Below, piece after piece: positions 10,425 through 19,183 of a DNA stretch of 64,000 nt. Both the position numbers and the translations under genes were made by a program. The notes under the pieces are model-generated. The model was not told the origin of the DNA. It searched no databases and saw nothing but the letters and a program-made list of their open reading frames with translations. The DNA is from Qipengyuania aurantiaca. Lineage in GTDB: Bacteria; Pseudomonadota; Alphaproteobacteria; Sphingomonadales; Sphingomonadaceae. Numbering within the stretch: position 1 is the stretch's first letter; each line of letters starts with the position of its first letter. The DNA lies in contig NZ_CP081295.1 of assembly GCF_019711375.1 (NCBI RefSeq), positions 558,001 to 622,000 on the forward strand, read 5' to 3'.

Positions 10425-10481
10425 GTTGCACCTCGCAACTCGTGCTTCCCCTCTCGCGTCGCTTGGGTTAGTCTGCGCCTC

Positions 10482-11999
10482 ATGGGAGAGAGACCAGCAA
10501 GCAACCGCGCCACCGATTTCGATGTGCTGATCGTCGGCGCCGGCATTTCCGGCATCGGCATGGCCGCGCATATGCGGGAGAAAGCGCCCGATCACACATT
10601 CGCCATCGTCGAACGGCGCGAAAATCTGGGCGGCACCTGGGACCTGTTCCGTTACCCCGGCATTCGCTCGGACAGCGACATGCACACGCTGGGCTTCGAT
10701 TTCGAGCCGTGGAAGCATGAGAAGAGCATTGCCGATGGACCGGCCATACTCGACTATCTCGACCGCATCGTCGACGAGCGCGACATTCGCCGCCACATTC
10801 GCTTCGGCCACAAGGTCGTCGCTGCCGACTGGCGCGAAGCCGATGCCCGCTGGCACGTGACGCTGGAAACCGAGGATGGCGAACGCAAGAAGCTGACCGC
10901 GAACTGGCTGTATCTCGGATCGGGCTATTACGACTATGACGAGCCCTACGATCCGGGCTTCGACTTCGGGGACTTTACCGGGCAGGTCATCCATCCGCAG
11001 TTCTGGCCGAAAGACCTCGACTATGCGGGCAAGAGCGTGGTGGTCATCGGATCGGGGGCGACGGCGGTTACAATCGTGCCCTCGATGGCGGACAAGGCGG
11101 CAAAGGTCACCATGCTCCAGCGCACGCCGACCTGGATGTTCTCGCGTCCGGCGAAGGACGGGTTCGCGAATTTCCTGCGCAAGGTGCTGCCAGAAAAGCT
11201 CGCCTATCGCATCACCCGCTTCAAGAACATCAAGCTGCAGGACATCGGCTTCAAGCGGGCGCGCACCAAGCCCGAGAAGGTGAAGCAGTTCCTGCACAAG
11301 AAGATCACGAAGATCATGGGGAAGGATTACGACCTTGCCCCCTTCACCCCGCCCTACGATCCGTGGGACCAGCGGCTCTGCCTCGTGCCCGACGACGATC
11401 TTTTCGAAGCGATCAAGGGCGGCAAGGCCGAGGTCGTCACCGGTCAGATCAAGGCCTTCGAAAAGGGCGGCGTGCGGCTGAAGGACGACAGCTTCCTGCC
11501 CGCCGACATCGTCGTCACGGCCACGGGCCTGAAGCTGGCCGTGGCCGGCAAGATCAGGCTGTCGGTCGAGGGCGAAGCGGTCGATCTGGCCGAGCGCTTT
11601 TATTACAAGGGCTGCATGTTCTCGAACCTGCCCAACCTTGCGGTGGTGTTCGGCTATCTCAACGCCAGCTGGACGCTGCGTGCCGATATCAATTCCGATT
11701 ACGTGTGCCGCGTGCTCAACGTGATGAAGGCCAAGGGTGCGGAGGTTGCCGTGCCGGTCCTGCCGCAGGATCACGGGTTGGAAGAGGACGATATTTTCGA
11801 CTTTTCTTCCGGCTATATCCAGCGTTCCAAGCACATCATGCCCAAGAACGCGCTGCAATATCCCTGGCGGCTCAACCAGGAATATGTGCTCGACCGCAAG
11901 CGCATGGCCACCGACCCGGTCGAGGACGGCCTGCTCCGCCTGCGGGGGCGGCAGGAGGCCGCGACCGGCGACAGAGAGAAACTGGAAGCAGCAGAGTAG
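10482..11999 (+). CDS. EthA-like flavin-dependent Baeyer-Villiger monooxygenase
   Basis: 505-residue FAD/NADPH enzyme inserting oxygen next to ketones or oxidising S/N heteroatoms. The FAD-binding Rossmann motif is near the N-terminus (VLIVGAGISGIGMAAHM). The Baeyer-Villiger fingerprint FxGxxxHxxxWP is intact (FTGQVIHPQFWP, about residue 166), and the NADPH-binding motif follows (VVVIGSGATAV). RYPGIRSDSDMHTLGF is typical of the EthA branch of mycobacterial and proteobacterial monooxygenases. Cytoplasmic. It sits between polysaccharide genes and a CinA-type gene with no obvious partner, so the physiological substrate is unknown. Confidence 0.9.
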   Translation: MGERPASNRATDFDVLIVGAGISGIGMAAHMREKAPDHTFAIVERRENLGGTWDLFRYPGIRSDSDMHTLGFDFEPWKHEKSIADGPAILDYLDRIVDERDIRRHIRFGHKVVAADWREADARWHVTLETEDGERKKLTANWLYLGSGYYDYDEPYDPGFDFGDFTGQVIHPQFWPKDLDYAGKSVVVIGSGATAVTIVPSMADKAAKVTMLQRTPTWMFSRPAKDGFANFLRKVLPEKLAYRITRFKNIKLQDIGFKRARTKPEKVKQFLHKKITKIMGKDYDLAPFTPPYDPWDQRLCLVPDDDLFEAIKGGKAEVVTGQIKAFEKGGVRLKDDSFLPADIVVTATGLKLAVAGKIRLSVEGEAVDLAERFYYKGCMFSNLPNLAVVFGYLNASWTLRADINSDYVCRVLNVMKAKGAEVAVPVLPQDHGLEEDDIFDFSSGYIQRSKHIMPKNALQYPWRLNQEYVLDRKRMATDPVEDGLLRLRGRQEAATGDREKLEAAE

Positions 12000-12032
12000 C
12001 TTTCACGCGCTGCACGCATTAGGCCGGGCGTC

Positions 12033-12788
12033 ATGACCGATCGCATCTACACCGCCGGGCTCGTCGTCATCGGTGACGAAATCCTTTCCGGCCGCACGCA
12101 TGACAAGAACATTGCGCAGGTCGCCAGCTGGCTGCAGGTGCAGGGCATTCGCCTGTCCGAAGTGCGCGTGGTGCCCGATGTGGTGGCGAAGATCGTCGAG
12201 GCGGTGAACACGCTGCGCGAGAGCTATGACTACCTCTTCACCACCGGCGGGATCGGGCCGACGCATGACGACATCACCGTCGATGCCGTGTCGGAGGCGC
12301 TGGGCGTCGACGTCGTCATCCATCCGGAAGCGCGCGCGACGCTGGAAGCCTATTACGCCGACAAGGGCGGGCTCAACGAAGGGCGCCTGCGCATGGCCCG
12401 TGTGCCGGAAGGAGCCGAGCTCATTCCCAACCGCATGTCGGGCGCGCCGGGCATCCGCATTGAGAACGTCCACCTCATGGCGGGCGTGCCGCATATCACC
12501 GCCGGGATGCTCGATGCGCTGACCGGCACGCTGGAAGGCGGCGCGCCGTTGCTGTCCGAGACCATCGGCGGTTTCATTCCCGAAAGCGAGGTCTCGACCC
12601 TGCTGCGCGATGTCGAGAAGGCGCATGAGAACTGCCAGATCGGCAGCTACCCCTTCTTCAAGGAGGGCAAGGTCGGCGCGAACTTCGTCATCCGCTCCAC
12701 CGACCGCGTCGCGCTGGACGCCTGCCTCGTTGCGCTGACCGCTGGCCTGGACGAGGCCGGCTTCGCCTATACGCCGGGCGGGATTTGA
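12033..12788 (+). CDS. Molybdopterin-binding (CinA N-terminal/MoCF) domain protein
   Basis: 251-residue stand-alone MoCF-fold protein of the competence/damage-inducible protein A family. Signature segments are VIGDEILSGRTHDKN and FTTGGIGPTHDDITVDAVSEALG. The C-terminal nicotinamide-nucleotide amidase domain of full-length CinA is absent. In this family the N-terminal domain is linked to ADP-ribose or NMN metabolism, but the role of single-domain forms is not settled. It ends at a strong bidirectional terminator facing rplA. Confidence 0.88.
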   Translation: MTDRIYTAGLVVIGDEILSGRTHDKNIAQVASWLQVQGIRLSEVRVVPDVVAKIVEAVNTLRESYDYLFTTGGIGPTHDDITVDAVSEALGVDVVIHPEARATLEAYYADKGGLNEGRLRMARVPEGAELIPNRMSGAPGIRIENVHLMAGVPHITAGMLDALTGTLEGGAPLLSETIGGFIPESEVSTLLRDVEKAHENCQIGSYPFFKEGKVGANFVIRSTDRVALDACLVALTAGLDEAGFAYTPGGI

Positions 12789-12803
12789 TCGGACAAAGAG
12801 AAA

Positions 12804-12836
12804 GGGCCGGAAGTTTCCCTCCGGCCCGTTTCTGTT
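12804..12836. terminator. Bidirectional intrinsic terminator
   Basis: GGGCCGGA (12804-12811) pairs perfectly with TCCGGCCC (12820-12827) around an 8-nt loop. GTTTCTGTTT follows on + and TTTCTCTTTG on -. It serves the convergent CinA-type gene and rplK-rplA. Confidence 0.85.
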
Positions 12837-12905
12837 TGCGCTATCGCCTATCGGCTACTTGAGCGCGAACGCCCTCAATTAGCGAAGCGGTAGGGCGAAA
12901 AAGGC

Positions 12906-13598
12906 TTACGCACCCTCGACTTCGCCGAGATCGACCTTGAGGCCGGGGCCCATCGAGCTGGTCAGCGTGACCTTGCGGACATACTTGCCCTTGGCGCCAG
13001 CCGGCTTCGCCTTGACGATGGCGTCGGTCAGAGCCTTGAAGTTGGTCTTCAGGTCTTCGTCCTTGAACGACAGCTTGCCGATGCCTGAGTGGATGATGCC
13101 CTGCTTTTCCACGCGGAATTCGACCTGGCCGCCCTTGGCGTCCTTCACGGCCTGTTCCACGTTCGGCGTAACGGTGCCGAGCTTCGGGTTCGGCATCAGG
13201 CCCTTGGGGCCGAGCACCTTACCGAGACGGCCGACGACACCCATCATGTCCGGGGTCGCGATCACGCGGTCGTAGTCGAGGTTGCCGTTCTGCATGTCTT
13301 CCATGAGATCTTCGGCACCGACCTTGTCTGCGCCGGCAGCAAGAGCCTTCTCGGCGTTGTCGCCCTTGGCGAACACGGCGACGCGCACGTCCTTGCCGGT
13401 GCCGCTCGGGAGCGAGACCATGCCGCGGACCATCTGGTCGGCGTGGCGCGGATCGACGCCGAGGTTCATCGCGACTTCGACGGTCTCGTCGAACTTCGCC
13501 TTGTGCTCGCGCAGCGTGGCGAGTGCTTCGTCCACGGTGTAGAGCTTTTCGCCGTCCAGCTTCGCGCGGACCTGCTGGTTCTTCGTCTGCTTTGCCAT
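12906..13598 (-). CDS. rplA: 50S ribosomal protein L1
   Basis: 230 residues, the usual L1 length. L1 binds 23S rRNA at the stalk near the E site and in many bacteria represses its own operon by binding the mRNA. Family signatures include [36 protein letters not shown] and [16 protein letters not shown]. It lies 4 bp after rplK on the same strand. The usual upstream partners nusG and secE are on the same strand about 2 kb away, separated by two + strand genes. Confidence 0.98.
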   Translation of the reverse strand: MAKQTKNQQVRAKLDGEKLYTVDEALATLREHKAKFDETVEVAMNLGVDPRHADQMVRGMVSLPSGTGKDVRVAVFAKGDNAEKALAAGADKVGAEDLMEDMQNGNLDYDRVIATPDMMGVVGRLGKVLGPKGLMPNPKLGTVTPNVEQAVKDAKGGQVEFRVEKQGIIHSGIGKLSFKDEDLKTNFKALTDAIVKAKPAGAKGKYVRKVTLTSSMGPGLKVDLGEVEGA

Positions 13599-13602
13599 GT
13601 TC

Positions 13603-14034
13603 TTAGCCCTCCACCACTTCGAGGCCCATCGAACGCGCGGAGCCTTCGATGATCTTCATGGCCTGGTCGATGTCGTTCGCGTTGAGGTCGACCATCTTGG
13701 CTTCGGCGATTTCCTTGATCGCGCTCTGCTTGATGGTTCCGGCCGAAACCTTGCCCGGCTCCTTCGAGCCCGACTTCAGCTTGGCAGCCTTCTTGAGATA
13801 GAACGATGCCGGCGGCGTCTTGGTGACGAAGCTGAACGAACGGTCGGCATAGACGGTGATGACCGTCGGGATCGGGGCGTTCTTTTCAAGGTCCTGCGTG
13901 GCGGCGTTGAACGCCTTGCAGAATTCCATGATGTTGACGCCGCGCTGACCCAGTGCCGGGCCGATGGGGGGCGACGGGTTTGCAGTGCCCGCGGGCACCT
14001 GCAGCTTGATATAGCCTTCGATCTTCTTGGCCAC
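13603..14034 (-). CDS. rplK: 50S ribosomal protein L11
   Basis: 143-residue L11, part of the GTPase-associated centre and the target of methylation by Prm[21 protein letters not shown] and [17 protein letters not shown] are diagnostic. The start codon is GTG (14032-14034 read on -), supported by the strong Shine-Dalgarno AAAGGAGG six bases upstream. It begins the rplK-rplA unit. About 435 bp separate it from the divergent PspA-like gene; a promoter for this operon is expected there. Confidence 0.97.
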   Translation of the reverse strand: MAKKIEGYIKLQVPAGTANPSPPIGPALGQRGVNIMEFCKAFNAATQDLEKNAPIPTVITVYADRSFSFVTKTPPASFYLKKAAKLKSGSKEPGKVSAGTIKQSAIKEIAEAKMVDLNANDIDQAMKIIEGSARSMGLEVVEG

Positions 14035-14158
14035 GATTGGCCTCCTTTCACACTGTCGGCCGCCTCTTTCGAGGGGGCCTCATGTTGAGCGGTCGAGCGG
14101 CTTGCCGTGAGGCACTCCTCCCGCGTGGAATCCCATGACTGTCGCTTGGGAAGGCGCG

Positions 14159-14186
14159 CACATAGCGATTCTGCCCGTAAATGCAA
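14159..14186 (-). promoter_or_regulatory. Candidate promoter for rplK-rplA
   Basis: Read on the minus strand, TTGCAT (14186-14181) and TATGTG (14164-14159) are separated by 16 nt, a sigma-70-like spacing, giving a leader of roughly 120 nt before the rplK GTG. The remainder of the 14035-14470 intergenic stretch shows no tRNA and no credible gene. Confidence 0.35.
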
Positions 14187-14470
14187 GCCTGAGCACGTCC
14201 TGTAGGACGCCGTTTGGATTGGCCCGGCGCAGTCCCGACAGAATGGAGCGGATGGAGCACGGTCCTGCGGCGAAATCCAGTCCGAGGGCCACGATCAGAC
14301 GAGGCGGCGGCGGGAAGCAGGTAAGGTAGGGCAAAATCATGGCCGGACCTTATTCGTCTACGCCCGTGTAGGAAAACGGATGAACAGCCCAAACTGCGCT
14401 TCCTATTTCTTCTCGAAGCGTTAACAATTGACCGGTAAGAAATTCGGGACTTTCAAAGGGGGACGCTTTC

Positions 14471-15172
14471 ATGTTTCGTATTGCCATCCAGGTGAAGGAA
14501 CTCATTTCCAGCAACGTCACCAGCGCGATCGACAGCGCTTCGAACCCGGCCAAGATGCTGGCGCGCCTGCAGCGCGAAATCGAAGAGGCTCTGGTCGGCC
14601 TGCACGGCGAAGTGTCGAAGGCCCGCCGCCAGAAGGACCGGCTCGAGAACGAACTGACCCAGGCCGAACTGCGCGAGGCCGACTGGTCGGATAAGGCCCA
14701 GATCGCCATGGACAACGGTCGCGAGGACCTTGCCCGCCAGGCGCTTATGGCGCGCGAGGATTGCCGCGCCGGGATCGAGCGGGTGAAGCAGGACATCGAC
14801 CGCCTTTCCGCCGACATCACCGAAATGGAAGCGGCGACGCGCGAACTGGAAGCCAAGCGCGAGGACGTGCGCCAGCGCCACGCAGACCAGACGGCGGCTG
14901 ACGGCAACGCCAGCGGCTCGGGCGCAGTCAGCGGCTACGCCAGCCGCACCGAACGCCGCATGGACCACATCGAAACGCTGGAAAAGCGCACCGCCTTCGC
15001 CACCGAAGAGAGCGCGCCGTGCCGCGGCAACGCCTCGGTCGAACGCGAGATCGAGGAAATGCGCCGCAACCGCAAGATCGAGGAAGAACTCGCCGCCATG
15101 CGCTCGGACGATAAGCCCGCACCGGCGAAGAAACCGGCAAAGAAGGGCGGAAAACGCAGCAAGGCCGCGTGA
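14471..15172 (+). CDS. PspA/IM30-family membrane-stress protein
   Basis: 233 residues, almost entirely helical and charged, matching the PspA/IM30 (ESCRT-III-like) family that coats and stabilises the inner membrane under stress. The N-terminus (FRIAIQVKELISSNVTSAID) is the amphipathic membrane-binding helix and start of the coiled coil. The helical core runs to about residue 195 and the C-terminal tail is Lys/Ala-rich (KKPAKKGGKRSKAA), which is unusual for the family. A strong ribosome binding site (AAAGGGGGA) precedes the ATG. No pspB/C genes are adjacent; regulation is unknown. Confidence 0.85.
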   Translation: MFRIAIQVKELISSNVTSAIDSASNPAKMLARLQREIEEALVGLHGEVSKARRQKDRLENELTQAELREADWSDKAQIAMDNGREDLARQALMAREDCRAGIERVKQDIDRLSADITEMEAATRELEAKREDVRQRHADQTAADGNASGSGAVSGYASRTERRMDHIETLEKRTAFATEESAPCRGNASVEREIEEMRRNRKIEEELAAMRSDDKPAPAKKPAKKGGKRSKAA

Positions 15173-15193
15173 TCGCTGCGCCATCGAATGTTA

Positions 15194-15223
15194 GGGCGGT
15201 GCTGCAAGGTGCCGCCCTTTTTT
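15194..15223 (+). terminator. Intrinsic terminator after the PspA-like gene
   Basis: GGGCGG (15194-15199) pairs with CCGCCC (15212-15217), followed by six T residues. Confidence 0.8.
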
Positions 15224-15254
15224 ATGCGCGCGGCAAGCGGGAGAGGACGCAGTG

Positions 15255-16007
15255 ATGACCGACACGGGCCAGCAGCGCATGGGATGGGGCTATTTCCTGC
15301 TCCAGCTCATCACCATCGGGGCGGTCTATTTCCTCTGCTCGATCCCGGCAGCGGTGATCTGGGGCTATGTCGATGCGAGTGGCGAGGCCGCGATAAGCTC
15401 GACCGGCGCGGCGGCATCGGTCGCCTCGAGCATGGCCGGCGCGCTTCTGGTCGCCTGGCTGTGGCTGCGCCGCGATGGCGCGGTTGCCGAGGCGTGGAAC
15501 CTGCGCCGGCCCGAAGACGGCTGGGCGAGGACACTGCTCGCCGCCGTGGTCGCGACGATCGCCATCATCGGCTGGTTCACGCTGGGCGCAATGCTGGTCG
15601 ACGCGATCGGCCTTGCCATGCCCGATGTGGTCGAGGTGCTCGGCTGGGTCACACAGAGCCAGTTCCACTTCATCCTGTGGATCGTCCTCGTAGCCCTCTT
15701 CGCTGCCGGCCTTGGCGAGGAACTCATTTATCGCGGCTTCCTCATGGACCGGCTGAACCGCCTGCAGGGCCTTGCCGGAAAGGCCTGGCCGATCATCCTG
15801 ATCCAGGGCGTGCTGTTCGGCCTCCCCCACGCCTATCAGGGCTTGGGCGGCGTGATCATCACCGGCGTCGTCGGCATCGGGCTCGGCTGGCTGCGCTACA
15901 ACCGCAAGGGCAATCTGTGGGCGCTGGTGCTGGCGCATATGGCGGTCGACGTGATCATGATGAGCCTGTCCTATGCCGACAAGCTGGGCTTCATGCCCGC
16001 GACCTGA
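15255..16007 (+). CDS. CPBP-family intramembrane glutamic endopeptidase
   Basis: About 250 residues with six to eight membrane segments. The CPBP (Abi/CAAX prenyl protease 2-like) motifs are intact: GLGEELIYRGFLMDRL (EExxxR), FGLPHAYQG and HMAVDVIMM. The EE pair and the two histidines form the proposed active site. In bacteria these proteins process membrane peptides or confer bacteriocin immunity; the target here is unknown. Start: the ATG at 15255 lies seven bases after GAGAGGA; a GTG directly before it (15252) is an alternative. It is convergent with nusG, with a terminator between them. Confidence 0.9.
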   Translation: MTDTGQQRMGWGYFLLQLITIGAVYFLCSIPAAVIWGYVDASGEAAISSTGAAASVASSMAGALLVAWLWLRRDGAVAEAWNLRRPEDGWARTLLAAVVATIAIIGWFTLGAMLVDAIGLAMPDVVEVLGWVTQSQFHFILWIVLVALFAAGLGEELIYRGFLMDRLNRLQGLAGKAWPIILIQGVLFGLPHAYQGLGGVIITGVVGIGLGWLRYNRKGNLWALVLAHMAVDVIMMSLSYADKLGFMPAT

Positions 16008-16028
16008 GCCACACTCTCCACGCAAACG

Positions 16029-16068
16029 AAAAGGGGCGCCCCCCCGGATGTGAGGAGCGCCCCTTTTT
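16029..16068. terminator. Bidirectional intrinsic terminator
   Basis: GGGGCGC (16033-16039) pairs with GCGCCCC (16057-16063), flanked by GAAAA and TTTTT. It lies between the convergent CPBP protease gene and nusG. Confidence 0.85.
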
Positions 16069-16089
16069 CGTGAGCCCGAAGGCGAAGTC

Positions 16090-16626
16090 TTACTTGACCA
16101 GTTCGACCTGTTCGAATTCGAGTTCGACCGGCGTGGCGCGGCCGAAGATCGAGACCGAAACCTTGACCTTCTGCTTGTCGAAATCGAGTTCCTCGACGAG
16201 GCCGTTGAAGCTGGCAAAGGGGCCGTCGAGCACCTTGACCTGGTCGCCGATCTCGTAATCGACATTGACCTGCTTCTTGGGTGCGGACTTGGCTTCTTCC
16301 ACACCGCCGAAATAGCGCGCGGCTTCCTTCTCGGAAATCGCCTGCGGCTTGTTGTTGTTGCCGAGGAAGCCGGTCACCTTGGGCGTGTTTTTCACGAGGT
16401 GATAAACGTCGTCGGTCATGTTGAGCTTGGCCAGCACGTAGCCGGGCATGAACTTGCGCTCGACCTGGACCTTCTTGCCGCGCTTCACTTCGGTGACGGT
16501 TTCGGTCGGGACCTGCACCTCTTCGACGCCTTCGGACAGGCCCAGGCGCTCGGCCTCGGCGATGATCGAATCGCGGACCTTGTTCTCGAAACCGGAATAG
16601 GCGTGGATGATGTACCAGCGTGCCAT
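16090..16626 (-). CDS. nusG: Transcription termination/antitermination protein NusG
   Basis: 178 residues, the usual length. The N-terminal NGN domain, which binds the RNA polymerase clamp, begins ARWYIIHAYSGFENKVRDSI and includes RKFMPGYVLAKLNMTD. The C-terminal KOW domain, which contacts Rho or S10, is at about residues 125-178 (GDQVKVLDGPFASFNGLVEE). It lies 26 bp downstream of secE on the same strand, the standard secE-nusG pairing. The usual rplK-rplA continuation is missing directly downstream. Confidence 0.98.
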   Translation of the reverse strand: MARWYIIHAYSGFENKVRDSIIAEAERLGLSEGVEEVQVPTETVTEVKRGKKVQVERKFMPGYVLAKLNMTDDVYHLVKNTPKVTGFLGNNNKPQAISEKEAARYFGGVEEAKSAPKKQVNVDYEIGDQVKVLDGPFASFNGLVEELDFDKQKVKVSVSIFGRATPVELEFEQVELVK

Positions 16627-16652
16627 GTGTTCTCGTTATCCTTTAGGAAAGG

Positions 16653-16901
16653 TCAGGCCAGCGTGAGGAGCCAGCTCACCACGGCGCCGAAGGCCGAATC
16701 GACGCCGAGGAAGAAGAGCGAGAGGATGATCATCATGATGAACACGAAGATCGAGATACGGACCGTTTCGGGCCAGGTCGGCCACACGACCTTGCGGCCT
16801 TCGGTCTGAACCTGCCGGATGAATTCGGCGGGCGAGGTTTTCTTGCCCCCCTTAACTTTGGCAGGGGCTACCTTGGCGGTCTTGTCGGCTTTGTCGACCA
16901 T
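16653..16901 (-). CDS. secE: Preprotein translocase subunit SecE
   Basis: 82-residue single-span SecE of the short alphaproteobacterial type. After a Lys/Ala-rich N-terminus comes the conserved amphipathic segment and start of the membrane helix (EGRKVVWPTWPETV, then ISIFVFIMMIILSLFFLGV). It clamps SecY in the SecYEG channel. First gene of the secE-nusG unit; no tRNA-Trp, a frequent neighbour in other bacteria, was found upstream. Confidence 0.96.
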   Translation of the reverse strand: MVDKADKTAKVAPAKVKGGKKTSPAEFIRQVQTEGRKVVWPTWPETVRISIFVFIMMIILSLFFLGVDSAFGAVVSWLLTLA

Positions 16902-17141
16902 GATCGTGTCTGCTCTCGCGAATGAACTTTTGTATCTCTTCCGGGATGGGGGCCGCGCCGCCCCGATGCAAGATCGGGAGGGGCTTTTCCTTCATCGATG
17001 TCGGAAGACGGGAAGCCATTTAGGCCGCGCGCCACAAAAACGCAAGCGGTGGAGACGCGCGCGATTGCCGCTTTCCAAGAGCCGTGCGCGTGGCTAGCTT
17101 GCGCGCTTCGAATTCAAGGGACGCTTGAGGGGAATACAACG

Positions 17142-18665
17142 ATGGCAAACGCCACACCGCCGAGTTTTGGCGAGCGGATGATCGAACCGGTCACCAACAT
17201 ATCCGATTTCATCTGGGGGGGGACCTGGAACGGCGAGGCCGTGATCCCCTTCCCGCCGCTGGCCATAATCCTGCTGGGCATCGGCCTGTGGTTCATGGTG
17301 GGCCTGCGGTTCTACCCGATCGTCAAGCTGTGGTCCTCGATCACCGGCCTTTTCGCCGGTCGCAAGGGCCAGGGTGCGGGCGAAATCTCGCCTTTCGCTG
17401 CGCTGTCGACCGCCCTGTCGGGACAGGTCGGCACGGGTAACCTCGCCGGTGTCGCCACCGCTATTGCACTGGGCGGACCGGGGGCGATCTTCTGGATGTG
17501 GATCACCGCCCTGTTCGGCATGGCGCTGGCCTTCGCCGAAGGCTCGCTCGCCATCCGCTATCGCGAAAAGACCAGCGACGGCGTCTATCGCGGCGGTCCG
17601 ATGAGCTACATCATGATGGGCCTGGGCCCCAAGTTCACCTGGCTGGCGGTGGTCTTCTGCCTCGGTACGCTGTTCTCCGCGCTGGTGACGGGCAACTCGA
17701 TCCAGGCGAACGCCATGGCCGACGGCATGAACGAACTCTTCGGCATGCCCGAATGGCTTGGCGGCCTCCTGACGGCGGCCATCGTCTTCATCGTCATCAT
17801 CGGCGGCATCAAGTCGATCGGCAATGTGGCGGAAAAGATCGTGCCCTTCATGGCCGCAACCTACATCGTCATGGCGGTGATCGCGCTGATCCTGAACTTC
17901 GGCGATCTCGGCGAGACTTTCGCCCTGATCTTCAACGGTGCCTTCAACCCGCAGAGCGCGGTGGGCGGCTTCACCGGCGCGGCGATCATCATGGCGATCC
18001 GCGCAGGTGTGGCGCGCGGCCTGTTCTCGAACGAGGCGGGCCAGGGTTCGACCCCGATCGCCCACGCCGTCGCGCAGACCGACGATCCCGAACTGCAGGG
18101 CCGCATGGCCATGCTGGGCACCTTCATCGACACCATCGTGATCTGCACCATGACGGCGCTGGTCATCCTCACCGTGCGCGGTGATTTCACCGCTGGCGGC
18201 GAGGCTGTCGCGCACGCCTGGCAGTCGGATCGCGTCGGCTTCGAAATGACCAGCGGCGCCTTCGCAGCGGCCTTCCCCTTCGAGATCGCCTCGATCCCGA
18301 TCGGCACGCTGATCGCTTCGATCGCTCTCATTCTGTTCGTCTTCACCACGCTGCTGACGTGGAGCTATTACGGGGAACGGGCGATCACCTTTATTTACGA
18401 CCGGATCAAGGGCTCGACCCGTAGCGGCGAGAAGAAGCTGCACATGGCGTGGCGCGTGCTGTGGTGCCTTGTGATCTTCCTCGGTGCCGCTCAGCCGAGC
18501 GAACTGGTCTGGCGTCTTGGCGATATTTCCAACGCCGCGATGGCGCTGCCCAACCTGCTGGCGCTGGCGCTCCTGTCGGGCGTGGTGTTCAAGCTCGCCC
18601 GCGGCGATCGCAAGGCCGGGCCGGACCATACGGCCGACACGCCCGAGGAACCGGAGGAGTACTAA
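17142..18665 (+). CDS. AGCS-family sodium:alanine/glycine symporter
   Basis: 507-residue inner-membrane amino-acid transporter of the alanine-or-glycine:cation symporter family, with about eleven membrane segments. Conserved stretches are FAALSTALSGQVGTGNLAGV (the sodium- and substrate-site region), YRGGPMSYIMMGLG and GVARGLFSNEAGQGSTPIAH. The ATG at 17142 follows GAGGGGAATAC; an upstream in-frame start would add 48 non-conserved residues. Uptake of glycine or alanine would fit the glycine-catabolic genes elsewhere in the window, but that link is inference. Confidence 0.93.
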   Translation: MANATPPSFGERMIEPVTNISDFIWGGTWNGEAVIPFPPLAIILLGIGLWFMVGLRFYPIVKLWSSITGLFAGRKGQGAGEISPFAALSTALSGQVGTGNLAGVATAIALGGPGAIFWMWITALFGMALAFAEGSLAIRYREKTSDGVYRGGPMSYIMMGLGPKFTWLAVVFCLGTLFSALVTGNSIQANAMADGMNELFGMPEWLGGLLTAAIVFIVIIGGIKSIGNVAEKIVPFMAATYIVMAVIALILNFGDLGETFALIFNGAFNPQSAVGGFTGAAIIMAIRAGVARGLFSNEAGQGSTPIAHAVAQTDDPELQGRMAMLGTFIDTIVICTMTALVILTVRGDFTAGGEAVAHAWQSDRVGFEMTSGAFAAAFPFEIASIPIGTLIASIALILFVFTTLLTWSYYGERAITFIYDRIKGSTRSGEKKLHMAWRVLWCLVIFLGAAQPSELVWRLGDISNAAMALPNLLALALLSGVVFKLARGDRKAGPDHTADTPEEPEEY

Positions 18666-18697
18666 ACTCCTCCCACCCTAACGGTGGCCAAGAAAAA

Positions 18698-18727
18698 GGG
18701 GCCGGGAGTATCGCTACTCCCGGCCCC
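18698..18727. terminator. Strong intrinsic terminator
   Basis: A perfect 13-bp stem (18698-18710 with 18715-18727) closes on a TCGC tetraloop. A-rich sequence on its left gives a T-run on the minus strand, so it is well formed for the small minus-strand gene and also lies just after the AGCS gene. Confidence 0.88.
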
Positions 18728-18766
18728 ACCCTTTTGGGTCACGTCCTTTACGACTGAACCTTCGTA

Positions 18767-18916
18767 TCAGCGGGCGCCAAACAGGCGGGCGAGGAAACCG
18801 GGTTCTTCCATCGGGAGGATCTTCCCGTGGTGCTTATAGCGAAGGCTGGCGTCGCTATAGCTCTTCGGCTTCACCCACCCGTCCGGGCGGCTGCTGCGGT
18901 AGGACAAGCTCGACAT
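18767..18916 (-). CDS. 49-residue hypothetical protein
   Basis: Small basic protein starting MSSLSYRSSRPDGWVKPKSY and ending in EEPGFLARLFGAR. The ATG at 18916 is preceded by GGAGG at good spacing, and a strong terminator lies downstream, so it looks like a genuine one-gene unit. It has no membrane segment or signal peptide; the aromatic and basic residues suggest a soluble or peripheral protein. No function is recognised. Confidence 0.65.
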   Translation of the reverse strand: MSSLSYRSSRPDGWVKPKSYSDASLRYKHHGKILPMEEPGFLARLFGAR

Positions 18917-19183
18917 GGGTACTCCTCCATGAAATCTTTTCCCTGCGTCCGCCGAGTAGAACCACCTAGGCGCGGCTGCGGTTCCCGCGCCGCCTCCACT
19001 GAGGCGCTCGGGCGTGGCCAAAGGGCAACATTAACCCTTTGAATCCGCGGAAATCTGTTACCCGAAAAACGCGTATTCTAAGGCGCGGTTAAAGCGCCTT
19101 CTCAAGGCGAGCGGCTATTTCACAATGCCGGCCGCGCGCGTTTCGACATCGGTGGCAAGGCCCCTCACGAAAGGGCGCCAGGA
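18917..19183. other. Intergenic region with a hairpin
   Basis: No gene is seen. AGGCGC (19081-19086) pairs with GCGCCT (19094-19099) in a small hairpin with poor T-runs. The right end carries the hairpin that spans the stop codon of the DUF885 gene. Confidence 0.4.

Noticed and set aside
10425..10445. GTTGC/GCAAC hairpin ahead of the monooxygenase gene
   Set aside because: Only five pairs and no T-run; too short to claim as an operator or terminator.
8892..11858. 988-codon open frame on the minus strand
   Set aside because: It lies opposite three well-supported + strand genes; its translation is low-complexity His/Arg/Asp-rich and typical of antisense frames in GC-rich DNA.
14048..14392. 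Small minus-strand open frames upstream of rplK
   Set aside because: They overlap the promoter/leader region of rplK, have no ribosome binding sites, and translate to Arg/Pro-rich sequence.
16902..17141. tRNA-Trp upstream of secE
   Set aside because: Looked for because it is a common neighbour; no cloverleaf or CCA anticodon loop found on either strand.
16998..17141. N-terminal extension of the AGCS transporter
   Set aside because: The 48 extra residues are not family-like and lie upstream of a good ribosome binding site and ATG.
17094..18629. 511-codon open frame antisense to the AGCS transporter
   Set aside because: Shadow of a clearly recognised transporter gene.
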